A stretch of 64,000 nucleotides of DNA from Lycocorax pyrrhopterus obiensis (GCA_014706295.1 JACSVZ010000004.1:92320048-92384047); one strand, 5' to 3'; positions 37,884 to 51,000 are shown, counted from the first letter of the stretch. Made by a program: numbers and translations. Notes: a model not told the origin generated them from the letters alone.

Positions 37884-37952
37884 GGATTTGGACTCAGTGA
37901 TCCTTATGGATCCCTTTCAACTTGAGATACTCTATGGTTTTATGTTTCTATA
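37884..37952 (+). mobile_element. CR1-type 3' tail fragment
   Basis: The segment TTGGACTCAGTGATCCTTAT, then GGATCCCTTTCAACTTGAGA and TACTCTATGGTTTTATGTTT, matches the last part of CR1 elements and the tail of the SINE at 27884-27941. It is only about 70 bp long and nothing tRNA-like precedes it. It could be a severely truncated CR1 copy or the remnant of a SINE. Confidence 0.65.
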
Positions 37953-38394
37953 ATTTAAATCACAGAGTTGTTTAAATTTAAACCATCAAACCACGACAAC
38001 AAGGAAAATATATCAATATATAAATATCAAATATATTCATGTTGCTACCATTTTAATATACATATTTTACAGAGAGATATTTTATATTCTTTTCAGAAAT
38101 TCTCAGCAATGCTCACTAAAATGGAAACAGCAAAAATTACCATGAGAAATAAATAACAGCATTATCATTATCATCTATTTTTGAAGCGGTATCAACAAAG
38201 ACAGTAATCAAGATTAGTCATACCTCTTACATATGCTTGGTAGAAATATATGTTTACAGAAAAGGATCAAGGCTTTAATGATGCACTTTGAAATATTAAA
38301 ACCTCTAAAGCAGAAAATGGATAAATTCCAAATTATCAGTAAAAGGTTATATTTTTTCCTAATGGATATCACACTTGATTCTTATTCCATAAAA

Positions 38395-39415
38395 TGGTAC
38401 AATCATAGACTCATTTAGGTTAGAAAAGACCTCTAAGATCATCAAATCCAACCTGAGCTTAACCTAGAATGGCCAAGTCCAGCACCAAACCACATCTCTA
38501 AGTGCCCTGGTCACATCCCTTTTAAATATCTCCAAGGATAGTGACTCAACCATTTCCCTGGGAAGCCTGTTCCAATGCTTGACAACCATTTCTGTGAAGA
38601 AATTTTTCCTAATATCCAACCTAAACCTCTCCTGGTACAACTGAGGCCATTTCCTCTTGTTCTATCACATATTTGAGAGAAGAGACCAACCCCTACCTGG
38701 CTACAGCCTCCTTTCTTATAGTTGTAGAGAGCAACAAGGAGCCCCCAGAGCTGCCTTTTCTCCAGCCATTGCGTTCTTGGTCACCTGGGCAGACCCTGGC
38801 TCATGTTCAGCCACTGTCAACCAGCACACCCTGGTCCTTTTCCACCTTTCCAGTGACTCTACCCCTGGCCTGTATCACTGCAGGGGGTCATCATGAGGAG
38901 GACCCGGCACTTGGCCTTGTTGAACCTCATACAATGGAAAGAGTCTGTCCAGATTCCTCTGCGGATCCTTCTACCCTCCAGGAGTTCAACACTCCTACCC
39001 TGCTTTGTGTCATCTGCAAACTGACTGAAGGTGCACTTGATCCCCTCCTCCAGACCACCGATAACGATGTTAAAGAGGACTGGCCCAAATACTAAGCGCT
39101 AGAGATCACAACATGTGACCAGCTGCCAGCTCCATTCACCAGCACTCTCTGGGCCCAGCCATCAAGCCAGATTTTACTCAGTGATGTGTGCACCTGTCCA
39201 AGCCATGGGCTGCCAGCTTTTCCAAGAGAATGCTGTGGGAGGCAGTAACGAAGGCTTTACTGAAGTCCAGGTAGATAAAATGCACAGTCTTTCCCTCATC
39301 CAGTAGGTCTTGTCTTAGAAGATCAAGCTGGTCAAGCAGGACCTGCCTTTCCTAAGCCCGTGCTGGCTGTGCCTGATCAGCTGGTTGTCCTGCACATGCC
39401 TCATGATGGCACTCA
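38395..39415 (-). mobile_element. CR1 LINE, 3' kilobase
   Basis: The minus strand carries the last kilobase of a CR1 element. The extreme 3' end (TGAGTCTATGATT) is near 38395. Internal blocks include those complementary to AAGAAATTTTTCCTAATATC and to AAGCAGGACCTGCCTTTCCT, the latter from the C-terminal part of ORF2. The frame is broken by stops and small indels, so it is an inactive 5'-truncated copy. It ends abruptly near 39415, where a second CR1 fragment begins. Confidence 0.88.
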
Positions 39416-39485
39416 TGGTGGTTGCTGGTCAAAGACCCATCCAGCCTGGCCTTGGATACTTAAAAGGATGGGGTATCATCTGCCT
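39416..39485 (-). mobile_element. Second CR1 fragment abutting the first
   Basis: GGTTGCTGGTCAAAGACCCA and CCAGCCTGGCCTTGGATACT correspond to the CR1 3'-UTR segment at 8928-8990 of this window. That segment lies near the 3' end of the element, yet here it follows ORF2 sequence in the antisense direction. The fragment must therefore come from another CR1 copy or from a rearrangement. It is about 70 bp long. Confidence 0.6.
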
Positions 39486-40419
39486 TTCTGCAAAGCAGAC
39501 AGTGTTTGTAATATGAGTTGAAAAAATATATTTAAAAACAAGCTTAATCATGCTAGAGTATTGTGACTGAGTATTTCTGATTCCAAGTGAATTAACCCTG
39601 CTTCAGCCTTCCTGAAACCCATGTTTAATGAAAAAGCTATACCAACCTAAAATAACACTGTGTCTGCTTTCAAGGTATGGCTCTAGCAGAAACTGGAAAT
39701 TAAATTACTAGAGAGGGTTCAGAAGGACTTTCTTCTGATGACATGATGTTTTTCTTGCAGAAATTTAAAATCAATGACAGTTTAAAAGAAAGTAAGGTAA
39801 AATAACTGAGTTTCCCAAACTCTGCAAATTATGTCACAAAAAGACGAAAAAATGACAGTCCCAGCCAGCTGGGATCTTTTCCCTTTTTCTATGGTCTTAG
39901 TGGAAACTTAATTATGGAGATATATCTGATTATATCTCCCCATTAGTGGAGGACTTTCTGGACTTATTGTACTTCTTGGAAGACTTTTTGGTTGCACCAT
40001 AATGAGTTGTTATATAGTTGTTTAAGAAAGCAGGAAAGCACCTGCCTACAGTGTCATTCATAGGTCAGTGATTGATAACGGGATACAGAGTCAGACCCTC
40101 CTCCAGGTCAGCAGTATACAGCTGTCCCAGGTAGGTAGTGATTATGTGTCATTACAACTTGATTCTTGTTCACTGTTCTGTTAAAAACAAGATTTTTGTG
40201 TTCAGTCCATTTCTTAATGGACAGGTGTTCCAAGCAAATTGGCATTAATTGGCAGCACTGTTGGTGATCTCTGCAGAAAACCGAAGGTATAAAATGAACG
40301 AGAGCATAAAAGCTACAGTTGCAGAGATGATCTCTATTTTAGTGCTTTGGAGGAATGGTGTGGAGAGTTTTCAAGATGAGCAGCACCAGCTGTTTAGTAG
40401 AGAAATGGCTTGAAGGTCA

Positions 40420-41290
40420 GCCAGCTCAGAATACTGGGTCAGACCAAAGAGCCATCTAGCCAAAAAACTCATTCCCAGCGGATGCCCTCAAGAGAATGCA
40501 AAAACCAAGAAAGTATGTATCATTACTTATAGGGAATAATTCCTGCACCTCCTGTGACTTCTGACATAGGTGCTTCCTGAACCAGTTTGTTATGCAGACT
40601 AACACATTCATTCTGTTTTTATCCTACTGTCTTTTACTTCTAATCAATACCCCCGCTTCTTATGTGAAAATGGCAAGTGAACCACTGTTTCTTAACCCCT
40701 TTCTCTGTTATTTTTTTACATTCCTCAGTCATACAATTCTCTCAGCAGTTTCTTTTCCAGACTAATGAATCTTTGTTAACCTAATTGTTCAAAGACAATT
40801 CTGCTCTTTTCAACATCTAAATTTCAAGATCTAAATTTTGAGTGGTAATCACCTGTTCCCCATTACAGTATGGGGAAAGTTAATATTGTCTTTCTTCATG
40901 TGCATTGCTATACATTTATTTACTGTATTTTTAGCAGTTCTTTTATCTCTCAATCATTCAGTAGAATGAGCTTCTTCCGCAGCTCTTTCTCCTGCTTTTC
41001 TTTTCATCATTCTTTACTGCTTGTTATTTGTAGGAACTTGGTCAGCCTGGTGTTCCCCATCTTGTCCAAATCATTAATCAATATCCTGAACAACCTGTGT
41101 AACTGTGGGAGTCCACTGATAGCACCCTTCTGCTATGTTTTCCTTGTTACGGTCTAGATAATTATTAATTTGATGATTTCATCATATTCCGCAGCAAATC
41201 AGTTAAGAACCTTTTTGAGGGATAAATGGTTTTTTGAAACCCAAGTATGCCTTAGCAATTGCTTCTCGCCTATTAGCTAACAGTTTTGGG
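40420..41290 (-). mobile_element. Ancient, strongly diverged CR1 copy
   Basis: The + strand shows, in correct order, decayed versions of blocks I know from the antisense of an old CR1 lineage abundant in turtles and other reptiles. These are TACTGGGTCAGACCAAAGAG and CCATCTAGCC near 40433, TTGAGTGGTAATCACCTG near 40838, ATGTGCATTGCTATACATTT near 40898, and CCAAATCATTAATCAATATC with CTGAACAA near 41066. The last is the region before the usual GACCCCTGGGG..CCACT block, here GGGAGTCCACTGATAGCACC. Many substitutions and indels separate the blocks. It is a fossil predating most avian repeats. Both limits are approximate. Confidence 0.68.
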
Positions 41291-44200
41291 TAACTCTAAA
41301 AGATTTATGAGGCATGTCCTCTGTTCGCAAAACTTGTACTTGGACTTGCTTCCTTCTCAGTTTCTTATTTTTACCCATGGGTTTTGAAGAGGATACATCA
41401 AGAAATCTCAGATTGAATTGTTAATAGATTTTAGGTTAAATAGAACAAAATGAGCTGCTGATCCTATGATAGTGTTTTGTTTCTATGCAATGGTGTTATG
41501 GACATATGTGTGCCCTGTTTTGTCCTTAAGAAGATGAAGAGGGGTAATTCTAGCTTTATGCTCTACCAAAAACTGGTTAGTAGAATATAGCTTCATAAGA
41601 AATATATATTTGAAACTTAGGTTAGTCTGACCCCTTCATACCCTTTTGATGTTCTTGGCCATTAATGTTCAGGTCATGCAGAAGGGTTTCTGCAGCTATA
41701 AGTAGTTTGGAACTGTGGGAAAAAAATTAATTACTCCTTCTAGTGTATTTTTCAAATATCAAATCTTTGAAATTGTGGGGGAAGACCCATTTGCTTTAGG
41801 AGTTTACAGCAGTTTTAACAGTTTAGCATTTTGATATGAATATTTGCTGCAGTTTCATAGCTTTGGGGTTAGTAGATTTTTGACCAAGTGGTGTTGGCCA
41901 TTTTTTCCGCTTCAATTCATTAACCTAATGAACAGCTGTGATGTACATTTTCTAAAATTCTGACTTTTACTTACATTGAAATACTTTTTCTTTACACTGA
42001 TACCCTACTGAAGCATCTGATTGAAGTGTAAGGGACTCAAATTGAAACATTAAATTGCCTAAGTGACCTACTCATTAATTTTTTTGCTGCCAAATACTCT
42101 TAAGTTACCTAGAATATTAAGGAATATTGTTCAACAACCTGATAAAAGAAGTACAACTAATAGTTCACAAGTAAAAGAGATTTTTGCGTTTAAATTGTCT
42201 AGATGTTTTCTGCATCTTGAGAGTTTAGAGGGTGGGAAAAATAGATAATGTTGCATGAATTTTTATGTTCCTTTATTTTCTCGTTCTTGGGTTTAGTGAT
42301 TTTAGTTGTTTTCAGTGATCATAATCAAGTATTTATGTATGACTGCAATAAGCTACCTTCTGTTTTATTCCTAGACATTTCAGTTTCCAGACAGACAATG
42401 TTAGATTATGTTGATCCTTTTCAACTTCAAATTGCATGGCGTTCTGTCAATTATTTTAGTTTGTGCAGAATTATGTACTATGTGTCAGATTCTTCACTGT
42501 GATACTAATAAATTTATTCTAGATTTTAAAAACATCTTAGCCTTTTGTGTCTAATTTTATAAAACAAAATTACTCTGTGGACTTGATTATGAAATATTCA
42601 TACTGCAAAAACACCAGGAGATCTCAATCAAATAAAAGCGGGATGGTTGTAGGGATTGCAAATCCCTGTCCCCAAAAAGATTGCTGTCTGAAAGATTCCA
42701 TAGTGTTACCACCTCCAGAAGTTTCATTACAAATTTTTCATTTATTAGGAAAGTGTACTTCAGTCACTAAGTCTCAGTCATCCTGTCAGAATGTGAAACT
42801 CACTATTTTGATTTATTTTAAGATGTAAATAGAAAGATCAGCCCTTGCTGACTGTAAGAAGGAGATTTAGGGGGAAAAATGATACTAAATCCTTATGAGC
42901 AAGAAAAAGAAATAGACAATTCCCAGAATACTTTTTATTTTGAGTAAATTTTATGGCTCTTTAACACGTGGGCATAAGAGACGTGAAGTTAGGTCATTCT
43001 GTGGTTTCTTTGCTTTCATAAATGCTACTCAGTGCATATTTACAACTCATATAAAAACAACCAACTGTCAACTCCGTTCTCTACTGGAAAATTCTCTGTG
43101 CAATGTGGGACAAAAAATTTTTGTTCAGAGACAGACAGCACTAACACCTAACTTTGACCTAAATATGTATGTCTGTGAATCTTTCTCAGCCGCTTTTGTG
43201 TAATTTTTATTTCTATCTTTATAAAAGAGTGAAATGCTCAACTGTCATGGAAATGCAGAGCTATAAATGCCAATAAAAAGATTTCTATATATGATTTTCA
43301 TGCATTTTCTAAGAAATTCCTAGGTTGTTCTATTCAATATTTAGTAAGCATTTTTAAGTTCATAATGATTTCCAACATTTTCTAGTCCATTTCTAACCAA
43401 ATTGATTTTTGCCTATAAACACTATTTTGAAATCATTTGCAAATAAGCCCAGTTACCATAATTTTTTGGGCATACTTCTGTACTTTCAGTCATTGATGCA
43501 ATGATTTCACCTCTGGATATTATTACACAGGTTAAAAAAACCACATATTCTGCAAGTATGTATCAACTAAGAAGTATGTGTCTCTGCAGTTTCCTGAATA
43601 TTTTAGTGGTAGTGGTCCTGTGCCAACTTTTAAAATTTCATAAGTATTTTCTTTTAATCATGTTTCATTCCTGGTGCTGTTGTGCACTATTTAGTTGCAG
43701 TACATGAGATGCTACACAAAAGGGCAGGCTAAACAGTCTGTATATAAGCTCTAGGTTAGGTTTGAGCAGACCCTGTTACCAATAGCTATATATCCAGTCT
43801 AATTCCCCTAACTTAATTTGCATTTGCATACATCTAATTTAAGGGTATTTTCTTTTGTTACGTGAAATGAGCAGATTGTAAAATATTTATATTTTCACTA
43901 GACATCCTTTACTGCTTACATAGTTTCAACAATCTTGCCTTTCTAGTAGAGGCATTTGAAGAAAGACTTCAAAGACAAAATTTCAAAATTCATCCATCTA
44001 TGGTATGATAACTCAGGAATCAGAATTTTAAATATACTGTTGAATGGTATAATAGATAAAAGCCACAATGCACAAATAAATTTTCTAGAGTATTATTTAA
44101 TTAGGATATTATTTATGTCCTTTTCTCTGATGATTGAAGCATGTAGAAGAGTTGTACGGAACAAATGAATTTAAACTACAAATGTATATTATATTGCACG

Positions 44201-44504
44201 TAGGAAAAATTTGTGGCATTTATGACTGAAAACTGTTTCCTTTCTTATATCAGTTATTAATATTAAGAAAAATTTAGATATGTTTAATGTTAAAGTAATA
44301 CTGAAATTGCATATAAAGTAATACCGAAAATTTCAAGATGGGTAGCATATGGGTTTTCATTTCTCTAACAAATCCTGAGTTTCTTGAATACTTTTATTGT
44401 GATGATTATTCACTTCTGAGAATAGAGCCAGAGATGCATATTCATGGGTTTTTCACTACATTGTCTTATAAACTCTCCTACTGTTTCTCATTTATTCTGC
44501 ACAG

Positions 44505-44632
44505 GCTCCATCATCACCTTCTTCACCCGTAGCTAATGAACCAAAATACGAGAAGCGCTGGCTAGACACTTTATCAGTTCCTCTGTCGATGGCTCGAATC
44601 TCGAGGTACAAAACTGGAACAGACAAATTAAG
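44505..44632 (+). CDS. SNTG2: SNTG2 exon: second half of the split PH domain, first part
   Basis: This 128-bp exon follows the acceptor TTCTGCACAG and ends before the weak donor GTTTGT. It contains 42 codons plus two bases (AG). The translation starts APSSPSSPVANEPKYEKRWL and continues DTLSVPLSMARISRYKTGTD, then KL and the first two bases of an Arg codon. The start is still Ser/Pro-rich linker. From about YEKRW onward it enters beta strands of the C-terminal half of the PH domain that is split by the PDZ domain in syntrophins. This half packs with the N-terminal half to rebuild one PH fold. DTLSVPLSMARISRYK is the stretch that most clearly marks gamma-2 among syntrophins. Confidence 0.95.
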
Positions 44633-46150
44633 GTTTGTAATCTAAAAGGGGAGGCACTGGGTTAGTTAGCTGTACATAGTGTTTTGCTGTGGATTGTTGG
44701 CTTTATAAGAATTGGGTGGCGATATGAAATTCTTCTTATTAAAAACTATGCAGTTCATCTTTTCCTAAGATTAATGGCATGCATGGTGATTACCAAAGAT
44801 AAGGTAACGCTCTTACAAATATGTCTCTATGATCTGTTGTATCTTGGAAATTCAGTTAGCATCAGCAGCTAGTACAAAGGTTGATCTTGGCGTTACTTGA
44901 ATTAATTTTGAAGCTATTACATTTCCTTCTGTATCGCTAATAGGGTAGTTCTATATTCCCCAATTCTAATACTGTCAATTAACTCTCCTTTTTCATTATA
45001 AATGATAACACAGTGCACAATCATCATGCCTGTGCTATCATGTCATATAGATATATTTGTATCACTGTCATATAGAAACTCATATTGATGAGATTTTGGC
45101 AAAGTACATGGTACAAAATATTGTATTTTTGATCATAAAATTTTTTTGCATCTCAGAGACATAACTAATGGTTCATAAAGTAACTGTGGAATGAGATGTC
45201 AGAGGCTATTTTACTGGGCTTCAGGAAAGATGAAAGCAAAAGTGAAGTTTAATAAATCATCAATAAATAAAATGCTTGAGAAAAGTTTAACGCATCCCAG
45301 CATACAAAAGCTTTTTCTGCAAACCATTCTGTGGTACAACTGCCTCAAGTCTCTCAGTAGTTGTAGGCCAAGCAGTCCATGGTTCTCCATATGTATCAGA
45401 ATAGGAGTCCATTCACTGTCATTATTTTCCATGGTCTTTATGGGTTGCCCTATGTTTATTTGCCTTTAATACATATTAATGAGATAATTGGAATCTCTAT
45501 TGAAGCATCAAGATACAGGTCACCTGCTAGCAGGAGGCACCAGAAATTAATGAGAATACCTTTCTTGATCTGTACCAGATTTTTTACCTGTTTCCTAAAA
45601 ATGACCTGAAAAGCATTATTTTTCTAGTAGGACAGATATGCTGCTTTAACTTACAGCAATTCATCTTCTAAGGCAGCTGGGAGCTGCTCTCCCAGACTTT
45701 GTGTTAAAGCATCAGAGGTGAATAATAAGAAATTGTCCAGAAAAGTTTTAGCTTCTTCCACAGACTTTGTTTGAACTCTACTCTTTTACTGCCTCCACCA
45801 CTTTCTTTCCCCCTACTTCAACTGACAAGTTTATGCTGTCCAGCCTTGTCCAGTCTATCACAGACCTCCAACCATTCAAGGCTTAGAAGTTCTGTGAATT
45901 AAGTAAACAAATCTCAGTGTTCACATTTAGGCGTCAACTTATCATCAGTGTTCTAGAATCTAAAGGATAAATGGAAGAGGATAGAACATTTAAAACTCTG
46001 ATTTCAGTTGTTACCCTGATAGTTTGATGCACTTTCACTCCTGTGCTGTGCACTTTAGGCATTAGATGGAGAAATCCCAAGGGATTCCAGTTCCCAAAAC
46101 AGTGGCATGTGTATTTTGAGAATTGTTTGAAGTAAAACACCTTCAGATAT

Positions 46151-46710
46151 TGTATTGGGTCTGGCTAAGATGGAACTAATTTTTTTTATAGTACTCCATA
46201 TGGTGCTGTTTTTTGGTTTGTGACTAAAGCAATGTTAATAGCACACCAGTATTTCGGTTGTTGCTGAGTAGGGCTCACACACCCTCAAGGCTTTCTCTTT
46301 TTCTTGTTCTACTCCTACACAGTGAATAAGCCCAGGGGTAGGCAAGAATTTGAGAGGAAGCACAAGCAGGGCCAGTGGTCCAAACTGACCAAAGGGATAC
46401 TCCATGCTGTGTAACATCTTTGCTCAGCAATAAAAACCGAGCAGAGAGGGGGGAGCTAGTCATTTGTCAGAGACTGACAGGACATCATTCTGCTTGTGAG
46501 AGATAGTGAGTGGTTGCCTTTGCATCACTTGTTTTGTTGTAATTTAGTTAGTTGGGTTTTTTCTTCTTCCGTTTGCTTATTAAACTACTTTTATTTCTGT
46601 TTGTGAGGTTTTTTGCTCCTCTTATTCTCTCTGCTGTGCCTCTGGAGAGGGCCGAGGTAGTGAATGGCAGTGTGGATGCTTGGCTGCTGGCCCAAGATCA
46701 ACCCATCACA
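46151..46710 (+). mobile_element. Solo LTR, ERVL-like family, with perfect target duplication
   Basis: The 560-bp element starts TGTATTGGGTCTGGC and ends AACCCATCACA. It is flanked by identical 5-bp direct repeats GATAT (46146-46150 and 46711-46715), so both limits are exact. A TATA-like AATAAAAACC follows the TGCTCAGC block, and an ATTAAA signal lies at 46579-46584. A G-rich stretch precedes the 3' end. It belongs to the same family as the LTRs at 7125 and 61043 and is related to the one at 3088. There are no internal proviral genes. It has the same orientation as SNTG2. Confidence 0.88.
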
Positions 46711-47238
46711 GATATATTTTCCTTGTAAGATTTGAGGATCTTAGTGCTTTCAGTTTTAGTCTTGGAGAGACATGTTCTCTTGTGATGTATCTTACCCCCA
46801 TATATATTTAGTATATATACTCCTCCTTAATTACTAGTGGTTTTCCTTATTATTGTTGTATACACTCAGAAGGAAGATGATATAATTCCATAAAGCCTAC
46901 CGCCATCCCATGATACTTTATTTCTAAAGTAAGTGCTCCTTGCTTGTTTTGGTGAACCAACAAAAACAGCTATATGAGCATGAAAGGAATACTGCCTTGA
47001 GGTTAAGTGTGGATGAGATGTTTCCCATATTCTTACTAAAGGTGTTTATTTTTGCCTGAGGGACGCCAGACTGCTCTTACCATATACTCTGAAATACATG
47101 TACATATTTTTACTATTGTCCCACTTGTATCCTTTTTTACATTTCCTCATGTTCATATATGCATAACATCCAACACTTGTCTTCAGTAATTGCTCTCTAA
47201 AATCAAATATCTGCTTTGCTTGAAATAAAACTATACTA

Positions 47239-48075
47239 TGTACAGTATCTGTAAATCCAACTTCTCTAGATAAAAATCACACTTTCAACCATATCTACAC
47301 ATCTTTGTTCCCTTTTACATTGCAGCCATCAGTCTAAAGCCATTGGAGTGAGTCTAGATTCATTCCCCTGAATGGATCACAGATCCTTCTGACCAATTTC
47401 CTAATTTTGCCATATCTTGAATATTTACTTGGAGCCTATTCGCATACATGGGTTGACAGCATGCCTGTTTTTCCCATACTGCATGAGTCCATGAGTCTGT
47501 CATACCTGGAACTTTTTGTCTCTCTCATGTTCTTTTTCATAACTGAGTACCGTTGCAATGCCTCATTATGTTGTATCCACTCAATTACCGCAGTCGGTTT
47601 TGCAAAGGTGCTCTGGCATCAGAATAGCCAGATTACTGTTTTACAGTGTTGTTGAATTATTGGAACTGTCATCTGTAGTGTCTCATACACAGCTGTGTGC
47701 CTTCTCCTCAGATAGAAGGGCTGATGAAAGGTCTTTTTCCCTACTTCCTACCTGAATTAAATTCAAAGAGGTCTATATAATTCTTTCTCTCAAAAATTGC
47801 CTATAGTCCATTGGCTTTTGACATAACTTTATAACTATGCAAAACATTATGGCTTTTGAAAGGTTATCAAAGATTGTCTGCCCACTCAGAGGAAATGCAC
47901 ACTGTGCTTTCTTCAATCCTTCTTTTCCCTGATATAAAAACATCTTTTTCACCTGTGGAATTCTTGCAGTTGGCTACGGCAGAACTTCCCATACTTTTGT
48001 TAGCATACTCTGATTTTTAAAAATATACAGTATTGTTTAGCCTATGTATAGTATCTGTAAATCCAACTACTCTTG
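47239..48075. repeat. Pair of similar 31-bp segments about 800 bp apart
   Basis: TATGTACAGTATCTGTAAAT followed by CCAACTTCTCT at 47239 recurs near 48043-48073 with two differences. The surrounding sequence is pyrimidine-rich and weakly similar for some tens of bases on the left. The pair may be two copies of an unclassified interspersed repeat or an old segmental duplication. Confidence 0.45.
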
Positions 48076-51000
48076 CTGTTCTGATATGATAAACTGTTGT
48101 CTGCCAGTATGGATAGGTCCTCTGACCTCATTCACTTTACTTCTTCCTGATATTCAAGGTTGTTTCATATTTTTAGCATTCTTTTTCTGGTAGTGTAACA
48201 TTCATATAACCTTAGAACAAGGAAAAACTTGTCTGTCGTAAGGTTGGGCAGAGTCAGATATTTTACTAAAGGCTCTAGTTTTGTTGCCTTTATTTTAAAA
48301 AAATAGAAAATAATGCAAAGTTTAGCATGTCAGCATCTTGCTCAATATTAATTTTTTAATTAGAAATACCTTACATAGCTAGATTGTCTGTTAGACTGTA
48401 GTATACTTTTAGTGTGCCTTAGACCAAATCTAATCTAATCAGATGAGGCTGTATTATTTCCTTTGTGGTTAAACCGTGCAATTTAAATTCTTCCGTACTT
48501 CAGTTGAGTTTTCTGGTAACTTTGCCAAAAAAAGGGCATACTTTTCAGCATAGTCTTGGGTCATGAGATGGGCAAGATCACATGTATCTGTTTGATTCTT
48601 ATTCTTTTTTCATTTGAAAAGAAAGGAGTTGCCTTTGCCTTTTCATTTGACCTCATCTTGACTTTTTATTGTATTTTTCCCAGGAAGTCTTTAGACTATG
48701 ACTTAATGACACAAGAATATTTTTTTCATACAGTTTAAATTCTACCAACACCATATGTATTAACAGAAACAAGAGAGAATGGGATAGATGTTTTCCTTCC
48801 TTATAAAGGAATGACTGAAAATACTGCACAATGGGAGTGTGAAATATGTTTATTAATATCACAAAACAAAAGCAAAAAAAATTTCCTCAGAATATTTTAA
48901 AGGAAAGATAAGAAACATAGTAGATGTCATTCCTCTTCTCAGTGGAAGATTAAACATTGTATTAACTACAGAAATCACCTTGAATTAGTGTATTTCACAT
49001 TGTTGATATGATTGGAGTCTATCAGAATATATTTATATATACAGAATGCTAATTGGTCTTCTTGATTACTTAGCAATTTCATAACTTTTTTCTTTGATTG
49101 CCTTTATCATATAGCACTATTGCTTCTATTACTCTACACTTCTCACCAATCCATCAATGTAATTTTTCTCTGTAAGAAGTAAGGTAATATAAATGCAGTG
49201 AGAATGTGTGAATACTGTGAATACTCTTAATTGCTAGTTGGCAATGGAAACCTTTTTTGACTGTTGAGGACAGAACTGATCAATAAATGAGATGTAAGTT
49301 TAACAGAGGAATAATGAGATCAGTAAGTTTTTCTCACCCAAAGGGATTTGTGGTTCATATTATGGTTTGGGGTGGGGTTTTTTTTTAAGATAGAAAAGTA
49401 AAGATAGGTAGTCTTTTAGAAGGTGGAGAACATAGTTCATTACCTGTAGTCTTTCATTTTTGTTACGGAATTGTTATTTGCGAAAATGCAGATAACTCTT
49501 TTTAGTCCTTACAGCAGATACTGGTAGTACTGTATAATAATTTTTATACAACATATGGACTGGACCTTGGAGTGAAGGTACAATAGCTGTAACATCTTGA
49601 ATATTATGAGTTTAGAGACTGAAGAAAAATTGCTTATTTAGAATATGCAAGATTGAAGTGGTGAGTGGAATGGAAGTAATTCAGGCCCGGTAGCTATGAG
49701 CCCATGTATCTATGATCCCAATTACAAAACAACTTAATTAGATTTAGGTGTTATTTTCTATTTCTTGGTATTCTCACCATTGCAATTACTACAGATTATT
49801 GTGTATTTTTAAATTTTTTTAACGCTTTCACTGGTTTCTCAACAGATACTTTCTGAAGGATTGTATTTTCCATTTAACATTTCAGTAAGTTAACAAAATG
49901 CCTTTAATTAGATAAATAAATTGAAAACTAAGAAATTGAATAAACCATTTTGAAAAAGATCTAGGAATGAAGCACAATCTCGCTGAGTTACAAAACCTGA
50001 ATGAGCACTTCCTCACAGTTTTCTGACACATCAGTTAGAAAATATCTGTAGAAGCATAAATGTCCGTGTTACTTCAGTTATCTTATTTGGTTGCTGTAAG
50101 TGTAATGAAAATAAACCAAAGTTACAATACTGAAAGCAAAATGTTCCTCCAAAAAACATAAACATAAAATGCAATCCAAGTTTATGTTTAATGCTTTGAT
50201 ATCTTCTGAGCTACATAGTTTCTGTTAATAGTCCAGTTATATGTGCACATTTAAACATTTTGTAAGATACGAGGTTCTGTGACATTTACAATACAAAATC
50301 CCATTACTTTTACCATGACATTTCAAAGAGATTAAGTAATTCAGATCATTCTTTTTGGAGAATTTCCACTCAGATCTACCCATAGTCCATAAAACGTCAG
50401 TTTATGTAGAAATTCTAGCAAGAGTGCCATATAGTACTATAAACAAGTCACAAGAAAATGTTGTAACAAAAGCAATAAAAACTAACTCAAACATCAAAAA
50501 ATCATACAAACAGGAAGGAATACTGGTTCAGGACCTGGGAGGATGCAAAGCTGATCAAATCTGTCTGTCTGTATCAGCATGGTAGTAAACTTAAGATAAA
50601 AGATGTGCTGTCAAACATAGATCTAGATTTTTATAGAAATATCTATACAATAAAATAGCTATATAAGTCTAAGAGAGATGGTTTCACATGCCACAGATAC
50701 TAAAAAAATAAAAAAATATGTTTTGCTGAAATTCGTAGCCTCCAGTAAACTAAAAATTCGGCTTTTCCCATTTCATCTGGCACTGAAAATACTTTTTATC
50801 TTAGAAAAGTCTTTGGATTTAACACCTCTATTGTAGCAAACTGCTTGAATGGAAAAATTTCCTTCCTAATATTAATTGTGTTTGTTTAAAAGTGTCAATG
50901 TCAAGAAGAGAATTTAAAGTCTACCAATGCTCATCTGTTATTCTGACTGCCATTCTCACAAAGATAGTGTTTATTTTATTAAAAGGAATTAATGTAAGTA

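Larger units (their letters stand above)
30101..44504 (+). other. SNTG2: SNTG2 intron, 14.4 kb
   Basis: The intron runs from GTACGC to the acceptor TTCTGCACAG. The first 7 kb carry only simple tracts: A14 at 33175-33188 and T18 at 34964-34981. The stretch 36500-37400 is free of recognisable repeats and rich in TAATTA/ATTAA motifs. It is followed by a CR1 tail (37884-37952), a composite antisense CR1 (38395-39485) and an ancient antisense CR1 (about 40420-41290). From 41300 to 44500 it is very AT-rich with nothing recognisable. Confidence 0.85.
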
